Position numbers and translations under genes: made by a program
Part shown: piece by piece, positions 25,827 through 35,290 of the stretch
Layout of the letters: each line of letters opens with the position of its first letter
Position numbering within the stretch: the stretch's first letter is position 1
Assembly (NCBI GenBank): GCA_038131595.1
Contig: JAYPPR010000008.1
Location: 1,736,001 to 1,800,000 of the forward strand
Source: UBA9926 sp038131595
GTDB taxonomy: Bacteria > Pseudomonadota > Gammaproteobacteria > Pseudomonadales > Azotimanducaceae
Direction: 5' to 3'
DNA: 64,000 nucleotides
The notes under the pieces: generated by a model
What the model saw: the letters and a program-made list of their open reading frames with translations, nothing else
Told to the model about the DNA's origin: nothing
Databases searched by the model: none

Positions 25827-26456
25827 CTAATTGTCCCACTGGCTCAGCACGTCAATGGGGTAGCGCGTGCCATTGTGCTGGAAGATGACGCCATCCTCTG
25901 TAATCTGCTCCAATCGAATACCACCACTTAAGGTGTCGCCCTCTTTCATGCGTTGGCCATCGACAACGACCATTCGCAGCGCCTGATCGGCAGCAAATAT
26001 ATGCGATGAAAAGCGAATCGCGGCAAGGCGAGTACGCGCATCAACGGTAACGGTGCGTGGTACAGTGGCAGAGGCGCGTTGGATTGGCATCGCTTGCTGC
26101 ACTTGCCTTGTATTTCTAGCAGGTTCCTGCCTGACAACGGTGGGGGACTGCGGCCTCTGCCTCTCAACGCTTTGGCTTCGGCTTGCTGTTGGCGTGTTCT
26201 CTGTGATGGCAGGCAGCGAGGATCTTGGCGGTGGCTGAACAGTCATCTCGGTCTCGGCGGAATCACCGCTGGTGAAATACCAGGCAGCCAACGCGGCGAC
26301 GTTCAGTGTCAAGATCACCCCGACAATGATCTGCCATCGCTGCGGTGTCCTCGAATCGGGGCGCTCCACGCGCTGATGGACGGTATTGAGGCCAGGCGTC
26401 TTGGTCTCTGTCTTCTCCTGCTCGGATTTGTTGAGTGCATCAAGAATGTAAGACAT
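25827..26456 (-). CDS. gspB: General secretion pathway protein B (GspB/ExeB-like)
   Basis: The N-terminus MSYILDALNKSEQE is the signature of the GspB/ExeB family. A single TM span (WQIIVGVILTLNVAALAAWYF) leads into a proline/glutamine-rich periplasmic linker and a C-terminal T2SSB domain ending VDGQRMKEGDTLSGGIRLEQ and GTRYPIDVL. With GspA it forms the complex that helps insert the type II secretin through peptidoglycan in Aeromonas. It overlaps gspA by one base. The remaining gsp genes are not in the window. Confidence 0.9.
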   Translation of the reverse strand: MSYILDALNKSEQEKTETKTPGLNTVHQRVERPDSRTPQRWQIIVGVILTLNVAALAAWYFTSGDSAETEMTVQPPPRSSLPAITENTPTASRSQSVERQRPQSPTVVRQEPARNTRQVQQAMPIQRASATVPRTVTVDARTRLAAIRFSSHIFAADQALRMVVVDGQRMKEGDTLSGGIRLEQITEDGVIFQHNGTRYPIDVLSQWDN

Positions 26457-28276
26457 TAGGACGCCTCTTTATCAAGGCGAGGCGTCGCGACACCATCTTT
26501 GTCGTTAATTTTGATCCAGGTTTTTACCCCAGCTATTCCGTCTGGGGTTAAACCGCTTGAGAGTTGGAATTGGCGAACTCTCGATTCAAGTGTTCCGTCG
26601 AAGATATAGCCTGGGCTAAGCGGAGGGTTAGCATCGTTGATAATGGCCAAACGATTCACGAGCCAGTCGACTGCCGGGCCGCGATCTCCCACGGTCAAAG
26701 GCACTTGATATCCTGGGGGCGCCCGCCAAAGGAGGGTGAAATTGCCGTTCCAATATTCAAGCAATTCACTGACGCTGATATCGAACGTTTCATCCCCGTA
26801 AAGGACAGTTGCGCGATCGCGGGCAATGCCCGTCAGGGTGAACCATCTTCCATTGAGATTCATAATGACAGGGCGATTGAAATCATTCATTTCGTTTAGC
26901 CCAGCGATGTTCTCGTAGCAGAAAAGGCCAATCGTCTCTGCAAGTTCGCAGGTTGCCGTTTCTGGATCAGTAAAATCTACTTCCCAAAGTTTGAGCAAGT
27001 CATTCAATGCGGACTGAAAATTGCCATGGCCGATGAGAGAGGACAGCGGAGTGATGAGGGGTTCGATCGATTTAGCTACGGATATACCGGGATCGGTCGT
27101 TTGTATCGGTGGCCCTGAAGGTGCGGGTACAGCATTGACCGCTAAATCGCTGATTATTTCTTCGACCACTGGCTCAGCACTACGAGTCGATGAAGAAGGG
27201 ACTGCGCTTTCGGGGGTGATCAACGTTTGACCCTCAGCAAGCGCAGGTAAAACGCTCGCAGGGTTGGTGTTCCCTGCGTCGACCATGACTGCAGTCGAAC
27301 TCGATTCGATGCTCTTCGGCGAAGGCGCCTCCAAAACGGCTGCAGTGGGCGGTTGCGAGTCGTTATCGCTCAAAAGATCGAACAACAGATAACCCGTGAC
27401 AAGGGTCAAACAGCCAATGGCAGCAATGGCAATGCGCCGCCAATCCATGGGTGAGGTTTTTCTTGGGCCGAGAATCTCGCCTGCGGCTTTGTCCACGATG
27501 GATGGCGTCACTTGCATTTCGCCCTCAGAATAGGCGCCAAGCATCGACCTATCGCAGACCAAGTTGATGATTCTTGGTATCCCGTCACTCAATTTAAAGA
27601 TTTGATCGATGGCCCGCTTGGAGAAGAAGTTTCCTTTGGCACCGGCGACGCCCAGCCTATGTCTGATATAGGCGGTGACCTCTTCTCGAGTAAGCGCTCC
27701 CAGATGGAATCTCGCTGTAATTCGTTGTGAGAGTTGGCGAAGTTCGGGTTTAGCGAGTACATCAAGTAATTCGGGTTGTCCTAACAGTATGATTTGTAGC
27801 AGCTTGCGTTGGTGGGTCTCTAAATTCGTGAGCAGTCGCAATTGCTCGAGCACTTCGATCGATAGGTTCTGCGCTTCATCAATAATCAGGATGGTACGTC
27901 GATCGCGCGCGTGTGCCTCGAGCAGGTAGGCATTCATGACATCGGTCAACGTCTTAATCGACGCATTCTCTGGGTAGGAAATAGACAGATCGTCACAGGC
28001 CGCCGCCAATAATTCTTCGGCGGTCAACTTGGGGTTCAGAATGAAGGCGGTATCAACTTCGTTGGGAACCTGTTCGAGGAGGCAACGGCACACGGTCGTC
28101 TTGCCAGTCCCCACTTCGCCGGAAAGGAGGATAAACGCCCCATCGCCTTGGATGCCGTACATGAGGTGAGCGAGCGCCTCTCTATGACGATCACTCATGT
28201 AGAGGTATTCAGGATTAGGCGCTATCGAAAACGGCGATTCTCTAAGGCCAAAGTAGTCGGAATAGATGGACGTCAA
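26456..28276 (-). CDS. gspA: General secretion pathway ATPase GspA (ExeA-like) with peptidoglycan-binding domain
   Basis: A 606-residue ExeA-type protein. The N-terminal AAA ATPase has the typical lead YFGLRESPFSIAPNPEYLY, Walker A GEVGTGKTT near residue 54 and Walker B TILIIDEAQNL. One TM helix follows near residues 283-303 (IAIAAIGCLTLVTGYLLFDL). The periplasmic part ends with a peptidoglycan-binding domain (LTVGDRGPAVDWLVNRL and FQLSSGLTPDGIAG). It acts with GspB in secretin assembly, remodelling or binding the cell wall. The two genes form an operon on the minus strand. Confidence 0.92.
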   Translation of the reverse strand: MTSIYSDYFGLRESPFSIAPNPEYLYMSDRHREALAHLMYGIQGDGAFILLSGEVGTGKTTVCRCLLEQVPNEVDTAFILNPKLTAEELLAAACDDLSISYPENASIKTLTDVMNAYLLEAHARDRRTILIIDEAQNLSIEVLEQLRLLTNLETHQRKLLQIILLGQPELLDVLAKPELRQLSQRITARFHLGALTREEVTAYIRHRLGVAGAKGNFFSKRAIDQIFKLSDGIPRIINLVCDRSMLGAYSEGEMQVTPSIVDKAAGEILGPRKTSPMDWRRIAIAAIGCLTLVTGYLLFDLLSDNDSQPPTAAVLEAPSPKSIESSSTAVMVDAGNTNPASVLPALAEGQTLITPESAVPSSSTRSAEPVVEEIISDLAVNAVPAPSGPPIQTTDPGISVAKSIEPLITPLSSLIGHGNFQSALNDLLKLWEVDFTDPETATCELAETIGLFCYENIAGLNEMNDFNRPVIMNLNGRWFTLTGIARDRATVLYGDETFDISVSELLEYWNGNFTLLWRAPPGYQVPLTVGDRGPAVDWLVNRLAIINDANPPLSPGYIFDGTLESRVRQFQLSSGLTPDGIAGVKTWIKINDKDGVATPRLDKEAS

Positions 28277-28310
28277 AGGATTCTCCTTGAAGGAGAAAAT
28301 GTTAGCAGGA

Positions 28311-29282
28311 TCAGCTCCGATGCTCTAGCAGATCGCCCATTAGCCGATCTTTACGTGACCAACGCTCGTTGAGAAAAGCTTGCGTTTTCCGGTTGCTAAC
28401 ACTTCCGTCCAAGTCCATCGCAGCTGATTTGACCTCGCTCGTGGGAATGGCATCCACATGAACGATGATCCGCGATTTGTGACCCATCAAAAATTCTATG
28501 AAGCTAGGCGTTTTCGTCTCGTAAATCAGGGTGACGTCGAGTATCTGGCTTAGATGGTCTGAGAGCGCGTCCAAGACCATTGCCGCACCGCCACTTTTTG
28601 GCTTCAACAAGTACTCAAAGGGTGAATTGCTGCTTGTTTTTTTGGCCTGGGAGAATCGAGTCCCTTCGAGGAAATTGAGGACGGAGACAGGGGTTAGCTT
28701 AAAGCGCTCACAGGATCGCTTGGTCGTCTCGAGGTCTTTTCCCCGCAGATGAGGTTTCTTCTTGAGGGTGGAAGCTGAGTATCGCTTCATGATGGGAAAG
28801 TCTAAGACCCACCAGGCGATGCCTATCACGGGTGCATAAATCAGTTCTTGTTTAATGAAAAACTTGAGCATAGGAATTCTGCGATTGAACACGCGTTGCA
28901 GAATCATGATGTCAGTCCAGCTTTGGTGATTGGCGACGACGAGATACCACGCACGTTGATCGAGTTCCTCTAAGCCAATCACTTCGATATCCAGTGTCTG
29001 AAACGCGTCGAGGACGAGGTTGTTGATGCTAATCCAATGCTCAGCAATGGACATCGCGAGTGCTGTCCAGGTTGGTTTCAGTCCATCAGGAGACACCGCC
29101 CGGAAGAGCGCAATGAGATAGATCGGAATACACAACACGAGTGTATTGAGACTCATCAGTATCAGACTGAACGATGCGCGTAACGCGCCAACCATACGCT
29201 CAGGGAGAGGCTGGCGAATAGAGGAACTAGGATGAGCGGAATTCATAATCGATCGATCTTGCTTCGGGGTTGAGGCACTCAA
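28311..29282 (-). CDS. PlsC-type 1-acyl-glycerol-3-phosphate acyltransferase, YihG-like
   Basis: A 323-residue membrane acyltransferase. The catalytic HX4D box is NHQSWTD, and the EGTR substrate box is LNFLEGTRFS. An N-terminal hydrophobic span (SLILMSLNTLVLCIPIYLIALF) anchors it. Length and spacing resemble the E. coli YihG/LpxL-unrelated PlsC paralogues that put a second or alternative acyl chain on lysophosphatidic acid. It ends one base before the SLC13 gene stop region begins on the same strand, so the two may be co-transcribed. Confidence 0.85.
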   Translation of the reverse strand: MSASTPKQDRSIMNSAHPSSSIRQPLPERMVGALRASFSLILMSLNTLVLCIPIYLIALFRAVSPDGLKPTWTALAMSIAEHWISINNLVLDAFQTLDIEVIGLEELDQRAWYLVVANHQSWTDIMILQRVFNRRIPMLKFFIKQELIYAPVIGIAWWVLDFPIMKRYSASTLKKKPHLRGKDLETTKRSCERFKLTPVSVLNFLEGTRFSQAKKTSSNSPFEYLLKPKSGGAAMVLDALSDHLSQILDVTLIYETKTPSFIEFLMGHKSRIIVHVDAIPTSEVKSAAMDLDGSVSNRKTQAFLNERWSRKDRLMGDLLEHRS

Positions 29283-30657
29283 CTAGATTAGCCACACGCA
29301 AAGGGTAGTAATGACCGCAGCACCTACCAAGTTCAACACAAATCCCTCGCGCACCATCGTTTTGATAGGAAAACGGCCGGTAGAAAACACAATCGTATTG
29401 GGAGCAGTTGCGACTGGCAACATAAATGCGCAGCTGGCACTCATGGCAGCTGGCACCATGAGCAGCTCGGGCGGGATATCAGCCGCAAATGCGGCTGCGG
29501 CTAAAACAGGGAGCATGAGCGTGGTGGTCGCTGTGTTACTCGTGATCTCGGTGAGGAAGGTGATAGAGATGCAAATGCTGAGGATGACGAGGATGAGCTC
29601 TAGCGTTGCAAGTGCTGACAACCACTCACCGAGCAGTCCCGATAGGCCTGTGGCAACGAAGGCTTTCGCGATGGCGATCCCGCCGCCGAACAAAATGAGG
29701 ACGCCCCAGGGGATGTTTGCCGCAGCCGACCAGTCAAGCAGGCGGCCGTCCTTGCCATTGGGCACGGAAAACATGGCGATGACGGCTAACATAGCGATGC
29801 TCGCGTCATTGATACCCTTGAACACCCAGTGCACCAGACCAGCCGCCGTATGGTTGTGTGCGAGTCACCCAGGCCAATGCTGTTAGACAAAAGATAGCGA
29901 ATACTCTTTTCTCTGCAACTGACCATCGACCCACTTCGGGTAATTCAATTTTGCCTTGAAACGATAAATTCCGGGTTAGCCAGATCGCGGCTAATGGCAC
30001 AAAGACAGCGACAACGGGTACACCCCAGAGCATCCAATCCAGAAACGCTATTTCACCCCCCACTTGGGTCGCATAGACCTCGCGGAACACGAGATTCGGC
30101 GGTGTACCAATCGGTGTCCCAATCCCGCCAATACTGGAGGCGTAAGCGATGCCGAGTAACAAAGGGATACTGAGTTTTGGGTCGGGGGATCGCTCAATGA
30201 CCGCGAGCGCTACTGGCAACAACATCAACGTGGTTGCGGTATTTGAAATCCACATTGACAGGATGCAAGCCGCCGCCATGAACCCGAACACGATCCTTCG
30301 GCTGCTCACTCCACCGAAAAAATTCACCATGTTGAGTGCGACACGACGATGGGCGCCGCTACTCTCCATCGCTTGAGAAAGAATGAACCCCGCCATTAGC
30401 AGAAGAATGAGCGGGCTCCCGTAGGCCTCTCCCACTTGGGCCGGCGTTAAAATTGAGAATGTTGGGAACAGCGCGAGGGGTAGCATTGAGGCAACAGGGA
30501 TGGGAATCGGTTCAGTGACCCACCAAATGCCCGTCCACAGCGTGATGGCCGATGTGATTGCGATGGCCTGATCGACCTCGTTACTCATCAACCCAATCAA
30601 AAGGATGCCACCAGCGAGTGGTCCTAAGATCAGGAACAAAAGGTCTTTTCTTGCCAT
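29283..30657 (-). pseudogene. SLC13/DASS-family anion:sodium symporter, interrupted by a frameshift
   Basis: Two overlapping frames give the halves of one divalent-anion/sodium symporter. The first half from ATG at 30657 has WTGIWWVTEPIPIPVASMLP and SSIGGIGTPIGTPPNLVF. The second half has NIPWGVLILFGGGIAIAKAF and the family signature NTATTTLMLPVLAAAA. Removing one base near 29831-29838 (minus-strand TCTGGTGCACTGG) joins them as a continuous 457-residue transporter, the normal family length. Substrates would be dicarboxylates, citrate or sulfate. Because only one base is involved, an error in the sequence is a serious alternative to real inactivation. Confidence 0.85.
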
Positions 30658-30724
30658 GGTGTCACACGGTAGCGTTGAAAAATCATTATAGGTAAGGTGA
30701 TCTGGGGATTGAAGGCATCGATTC

Positions 30725-32182
30725 ATGGCGGCAACCTTTTTTTGGTATGACCTTGAGACCTCTGGCACCAACGCAATAGATGATCGAATCTTGCAGTTCG
30801 CGGGCCAACGGACGGATGCCGACTTAAATCCAGTTGGTGAGCCCGTTAATCAGCTCGTCAAGCCGACAGAAGATGCGCTACTTGATCCAGGGGCAATGGC
30901 AGTAACTGGCCTCGATCCACGGGCATTGATGACGGAAGGATGTTCGGAGTTCGCGCTCACGTCACTCTTGCTGAGTCATTTCGCAGTGCCAGAGACCTGT
31001 GTGGTGGGGTACAACAGCTTATCTTTTGATGATGAGTTCGTTCGTCAAACCCTGTTTCGTAACCTGAGAGATCCTTACGCGAGGGAGTGGCAGGGCGGTA
31101 ATTCCCGGTGGGATATTTTGGGCCTGATGCGGATGGCTTATGCGTTGAGGCCCGATGGAATCCATTGGCCTATGAGAGACAATGGACGACCCAGTTTTAC
31201 CCTGGTTGATTTGGCAAGAGCTAACGGCATCGAACACACGAGCGCTCACGATGCGCTGTCGGATATTGAAGCCACGATTGGCCTGGCTCGTCTTGTTAAA
31301 CTCGCGCAGCCGAAATTATTCGACTTCTATTTTGCGTTAAGGCAAAAACAAGCGGTCATCAACCAACTGTATCCGCTGGGGAAGGGACCCCTTGTCCATG
31401 TGGCGCCTTATTATCCGCCAGAGAGACGCGGGCTGACCGTCATATTGCCGCTGATTGCACACCCTCACTTTTCGAACACCGTGGTCTGTTGGGATCTCAC
31501 CGTGCCACCCCGTGCTTTTGAGGCTGCGTTAAGCAGTGTTGATGCGTTCGATACCGCGCTGCAGAACTGGGGCCGCGAACACGAGACAGGGCCAAGGCCA
31601 CTGCAATCTATCGCAATCAATAAGTCTCCCCCCATCGCGCCTTATCGAACCCTTGGTAACGAGCAAGCGGATGCGCTAGGTCTGGGTGAATCGATGGTCA
31701 ATGAGCGAGTCGCTGACCTGCAGCGAATGGGTCGATTGCGAGATCTACTTAGCGAAAGGCTGCTCAATCAGAAGCAGACGCAAGATGAGATCGGAGCAGA
31801 TCGAGATGTGGATGCGTCGCTCTATACGGGCGGTTTTTTTTCAACCGAAGATCTCGCAACGATGGAGCAAGCAAGGCAAACCATTGCGTCGGGTGGCCTA
31901 CCCCTGGTCGCGGGTAATGAGCGCTTACGTCTTCTCATCGAGCGGTGTTATGTCAGGGCGACTGACATGCCGTCTGATCAAGCGCCCATTCAGGCTTGGT
32001 TGACCTATTTGAGAAGGCAATGGCTGGACTCGGGGCGGTTAGAGGATGTCTTTCGTCGTACGCATGCCGCCCCCAGTACTGGCCCTGGCTCGTTAGCTGC
32101 CGAGGTCAAGCAGTCACTGCTTCAAAGGTTGGAGGATCAGGCGTCGCTGATTGGTGTACCTACGGCATCATGGCATGGCTGA
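30725..32182 (+). CDS. sbcB: Exodeoxyribonuclease I
   Basis: ExoI degrades single-stranded DNA 3' to 5' and takes part in recombination and mismatch repair. The 485-residue protein matches SbcB over its whole length. The DEDDh exonuclease motifs are FFWYDLETSGTN (first acidic pair), VGYNSLSFDDEFVR (second), and HTSAHDALSDIEATIGLA (third). The SH3-like and C-terminal helical parts complete the C-shaped clamp. It is divergent from the SLC13 gene, about 68 bases between starts, and its 3' end overlaps apeB by 23 bases. Confidence 0.96.
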   Translation: MAATFFWYDLETSGTNAIDDRILQFAGQRTDADLNPVGEPVNQLVKPTEDALLDPGAMAVTGLDPRALMTEGCSEFALTSLLLSHFAVPETCVVGYNSLSFDDEFVRQTLFRNLRDPYAREWQGGNSRWDILGLMRMAYALRPDGIHWPMRDNGRPSFTLVDLARANGIEHTSAHDALSDIEATIGLARLVKLAQPKLFDFYFALRQKQAVINQLYPLGKGPLVHVAPYYPPERRGLTVILPLIAHPHFSNTVVCWDLTVPPRAFEAALSSVDAFDTALQNWGREHETGPRPLQSIAINKSPPIAPYRTLGNEQADALGLGESMVNERVADLQRMGRLRDLLSERLLNQKQTQDEIGADRDVDASLYTGGFFSTEDLATMEQARQTIASGGLPLVAGNERLRLLIERCYVRATDMPSDQAPIQAWLTYLRRQWLDSGRLEDVFRRTHAAPSTGPGSLAAEVKQSLLQRLEDQASLIGVPTASWHG

Positions 32183-33479
32183 CCGGCGCTTGCTTCAGTG
32201 ACAGGAAGTGCCTCAGTGCGCTAAGTAAATGAACGGCGTCCTCTGTTCCCGCCGTTTCCCGAATAGAATGCATCGCAAAAGTAGGCGCGCCAACGTCGAT
32301 GGTCTGAATCCCAAGTTTGGCGGCAGTAATTGGCCCAATCGTTGACCCACATCCCATATCAGCGCGTGTCACGAACTTCTGATAAGGAATATCGTGGGTT
32401 TGGCACAAGTGAGCGAACCAAGCATGAGAGTCGCTGCTGGTCGCATATCGTTGGTTAGCGTTAATTTTGATCACCGGTCCGTCATTGAGAATAGGACCAT
32501 GCTGAGCGTCGTGCTTTGAGGGGTAATTTGGGTGCACGCCATGCGCGTTATCGGTTGAAATCAGCATGGAATGGGCCATCGTTCTTAGTCTGTCTTGTTC
32601 ATCGGGATAGACTCTCATCAAGATATCTTGAAGCATGGTTCCGTCTGCCCCCGCGGAGGAGGTGCTGCCGACCTCTTCATGATCATTCAATACGATCCAC
32701 TGGTCAGCGCCGCTATCCGCTTGAAGGAGTGCACGCAGCGCCAAAAAACAAGACAAGAGGTTGTCGAGCCTCGCACTACAAATGAACTCATCCAGCAAGC
32801 CAATGGTTGATGGCGCCTGGGTGTCATAAAACGACAAATCCCAGGCTAGGATGTTGATGTCCTTGGCTTGCGCGTCTTCTTCCAGTGAGAGAGAGGCAAT
32901 CACCTGCTCACGCAGAAGGTCAGGGAGTTGTTGTGGTGCGCGCGCTGTAATGGGTGGGATATCGGTTTGAGCGTTGATTGTTCGCTTGCTATTGGCGTCC
33001 CGGTCTAAATGGATGGCGAGGCTCGGAATGATTGCAATAGGGCGATTGAAATCGACCAACGTATGGTGGACTTGCCCTGCGCCCATGGTGAACGACACTT
33101 TGCCCGCAAGGCTAAGGTCTCGATCAAACCAAGGATTCAGCAGGACACCGCCATACACCTCAACGCCCCACTGGGCATAGTGCTGTTGATGAACGTCAGC
33201 ATAGGGTTTGGGCTTAAGGCAGGGACTATCGGTATGTGCCCCAATGAGGCGCGCGCCACGTTCGGCGGTTGCCTCAGCGCTAAGTTGAAACGCAATGATG
33301 GATGAGTCGTTTCGGGTAACAAAATATTTACCGGGCCGAGTGAGCTGCCAAGACTCTCGTTCATTGAGTGGCTCAAATCCTGCCGCAAGCAATTCACTTG
33401 CGACATTTTGCGTCGCGTGAAAGGGGGTTGGGGACGCTCGTAAAAACGCCAGAAGGTCGTCGGTCAGGGTCGATGCCAT
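32160..33479 (-). CDS. apeB: M18 family aminopeptidase
   Basis: A cytosolic di-zinc aminopeptidase, about 439 residues from the ATG at 33479, which is preferred over an upstream start because MASTLTDDLLAFL matches family N-termini. Metal ligands and catalytic residues are visible in GAHTDSPCLKPKP, NDHEEVGSTSSAGADG, and STDNAHGVHPNYPSKHD. It prefers aspartyl or other N-terminal residues depending on subfamily. The gene converges with sbcB, and the direct repeat at 33481-33516 lies at its 5' end. Confidence 0.95.
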   Translation of the reverse strand: MASTLTDDLLAFLRASPTPFHATQNVASELLAAGFEPLNERESWQLTRPGKYFVTRNDSSIIAFQLSAEATAERGARLIGAHTDSPCLKPKPYADVHQQHYAQWGVEVYGGVLLNPWFDRDLSLAGKVSFTMGAGQVHHTLVDFNRPIAIIPSLAIHLDRDANSKRTINAQTDIPPITARAPQQLPDLLREQVIASLSLEEDAQAKDINILAWDLSFYDTQAPSTIGLLDEFICSARLDNLLSCFLALRALLQADSGADQWIVLNDHEEVGSTSSAGADGTMLQDILMRVYPDEQDRLRTMAHSMLISTDNAHGVHPNYPSKHDAQHGPILNDGPVIKINANQRYATSSDSHAWFAHLCQTHDIPYQKFVTRADMGCGSTIGPITAAKLGIQTIDVGAPTFAMHSIRETAGTEDAVHLLSALRHFLSLKQAPVSHAMMP

Positions 33480-33480
33480 T

Positions 33481-33516
33481 ATGAGTCTCTGAAAAAAGAT
33501 GAATCTCTGAAAAATG
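33481..33516. repeat. Tandem duplication, period 18, upstream of apeB
   Basis: Two adjacent copies, ATGAGTCTCTGAAAAAAG and ATGAATCTCTGAAAAATG, differ at two positions. They occupy the bases immediately 5' to the apeB start. Confidence 0.8.
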
Positions 33517-33623
33517 GAGTGTAGCAATCGCCGAGCAGCCAGGGAACGAGGGCTTGGCGAGCTGAAGTGGGCCAAACTGTCGATGATCTGATTGCTTTTG
33601 AATCACTGCTCACATTAGAATTG

Positions 33624-33680
33624 AGTTGCGCCGATTTGAATCAGCTTGCGGGCGCATTAGAAATACAGCTAAAGCGAGGA
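33624..33680 (+). promoter_or_regulatory. SAM-II riboswitch aptamer upstream of metZ
   Basis: The leader carries the ordered elements of the SAM-II aptamer: GCGCCGATTT, then TTGC, then GCGC, an A-rich AAAT and AGCTAAA. The two GCGC blocks form P1, and the AGCTAAA end with the internal bases forms the pseudoknot that binds S-adenosylmethionine. Compared with the metX-associated reference element, most conserved positions agree. It lies about 50 bases upstream of metZ, a typical SAM-II target. SAM-II is best known from alphaproteobacteria. The 3' end overlaps the antiterminator strand described for the adjoining hairpin. Confidence 0.88.
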
Positions 33681-33707
33681 AACCCGCTTTAGTTGCGGGT
33701 TTTTTTG
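33681..33707 (+). terminator. Attenuator terminator of the SAM-II/metZ leader
   Basis: AACCCGC (33681-33687) pairs with GCGGGTT (33695-33701) and is followed by a run of T ending at 33706. The alternative pairing AGCTAAAGCG (33667-33676) with CGCTTTAGTT (33685-33694) uses the aptamer's 3' strand and excludes the terminator. SAM binding should hold the AGCTAAA strand in the pseudoknot and so let the terminator form, shutting off metZ. Confidence 0.88.
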
Positions 33708-33725
33708 TTTTTGAGGGAATAAAAC

Positions 33726-34958
33726 ATGCGGTTTACGTCGAAGTTAGTGCATTCAGATCGATGGTTCGGGGTGCAACACGGTGCGTTAGTAAAACCTGTT
33801 CACCCCGGCGTGACTTACGGATATGAAAGCACCAACGAGCTTGCCGCTGTCTTCCAGGGTAGACAAGCCGGATACACCTATGGCCGGCAGATTAATCCCA
33901 CCGTCGAAGCGCTGCAACGCAAAGTCACGGCTATGGAAAATGGGCTGGCAACTGTTTGTTTCGGGACTGGAATGGCCGCCATCGGCACCGCAGTCGTTGC
34001 TCTCTTAAAGGCTGGCGATCACATCGTGACCTCTCAGTATTTGTTTGGGAATACGGCTAGCTTGTTCCAAACCTTTGAGCGACACGGTATCGAGGTCAGC
34101 TTTGTTGACGCAACAGAAGTAGCTCACGTAGAAAAAGCGCTTCGTCCTAATACTAAGATGGTGTTCACGGAGACAATCGCCAATCCAAGAACTCAGATAG
34201 CGGATCTTGCTGGTATTGGAGCACTCTGTGCGAAGCGTTCGCTGCTCTACGTCGTCGACAATACCATCACCACACCTTTTCTGTTTCAGCCGGCGAGTGT
34301 TGGTGCGCACTTAGTCATTAATTCGCTGACCAAATACATTGGTGGCCATGGGAATGCGCTTGGAGGAGCGATCACCGATCTTGGTTCTTTTGACTGGGAG
34401 CGCTTCGACAATATTCTCGAGCTTTATCGAGTGGGTAATCCAGCCCAGTGGGGTATCAATCAGATAAAGAAAAAGGGCCTACGAGACTTTGGGGCAAGCA
34501 TGGCTCCGGATGCAGCGCACAGATTGTCAGTGGGCGCGGATACGTTGGCTTTGAGGATGGCTAGATGCTGCGAGTCTGCCGATCGCATCGCTCAGTTTTT
34601 GGCAGGGCACCCTGCAGTGGACCGCGTTTACTTTCCGGGTCTCGCGGATCACCCTCAGCACGAGCAGAGTAAAGCGTGGTTCAAATACCACGGTGCGATC
34701 TTGAGTTTTGAATTACGAGCCGATCTTGATTGTTTCGATTTGCTGGATGCTATGAATCTGGTGGTTAAGGCAACCCACCTTGGAGATCTTCGAACGTTAG
34801 CGTTACCCGTTGCGCACACGATTTTCTATGAAGTGGGGCCAGAGCGTCGCGCGCAAATGGGAATTAGCGATCATCTCATTAGAATGTCGGTCGGCATTGA
34901 AGATACGGATGACCTGATTGAGGATCTCCAGCAGGCGTTTGATAAAACATTGAGCTAA
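33726..34958 (+). CDS. metZ: O-succinylhomoserine sulfhydrylase MetZ
   Basis: MetZ makes homocysteine directly from O-succinylhomoserine and sulfide. The 410-residue PLP enzyme belongs to the Cys/Met metabolism family: PVHPGVTYGYES and AGYTYGRQINPTVEALQ near the N-terminus, CFGTGMAAI before the cofactor site, and the PLP-lysine motif SLTKYIGGHGN near residue 204. The VDNTITTPFLFQP segment supplies the aspartate that contacts the pyridine nitrogen. The ATG is preceded by GAGGGA. Control by the SAM-II attenuator supports the methionine role. MetZ rather than MetB/MetC implies direct sulfhydrylation. Confidence 0.95.
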   Translation: MRFTSKLVHSDRWFGVQHGALVKPVHPGVTYGYESTNELAAVFQGRQAGYTYGRQINPTVEALQRKVTAMENGLATVCFGTGMAAIGTAVVALLKAGDHIVTSQYLFGNTASLFQTFERHGIEVSFVDATEVAHVEKALRPNTKMVFTETIANPRTQIADLAGIGALCAKRSLLYVVDNTITTPFLFQPASVGAHLVINSLTKYIGGHGNALGGAITDLGSFDWERFDNILELYRVGNPAQWGINQIKKKGLRDFGASMAPDAAHRLSVGADTLALRMARCCESADRIAQFLAGHPAVDRVYFPGLADHPQHEQSKAWFKYHGAILSFELRADLDCFDLLDAMNLVVKATHLGDLRTLALPVAHTIFYEVGPERRAQMGISDHLIRMSVGIEDTDDLIEDLQQAFDKTLS

Positions 34959-35054
34959 AGCTTAGATGTTTAGGCGCAGTCCAAACCGGGCGTTATGGTT
35001 ATCGGCACCTGGCAAACTCGCCGCAAAAAAGGTCTCGCCCGGCGCGACTTCAGA

Positions 35055-35172
35055 ACGGGACAATAGAAAGCAACAGCAGAAAGTGACGATAAAAAGCGAC
35101 AATAGTGTGGCTTTAGAAGGCGGCTGTAGAAAAAAGTGGCTATAGCACGTGACCATAGAGGGGACTACAGAC
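35055..35172. repeat. Degenerate tandem repeats between metZ and purC
   Basis: About nine loosely similar units of 11-16 bases follow one another, on the theme GRCNATAGAAAG (for example GGGACAATAGAAAG, TGACGATAAAAAG, CGACAATAGTG, TGACCATAGAGG). The units are diverged but keep phase. The rest of the 332-base gap shows no gene. Confidence 0.6.
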
Positions 35173-35290
35173 AGGATGTGCGAATAATCGTCACTGCCCG
35201 AGATCAATCAAGGTTTTGTGGCGGAGATCTGCATATGATCTGCTACTGGCATGATAGTCCTACAATCAGCCCTTTGATGCGAGAGATTGA

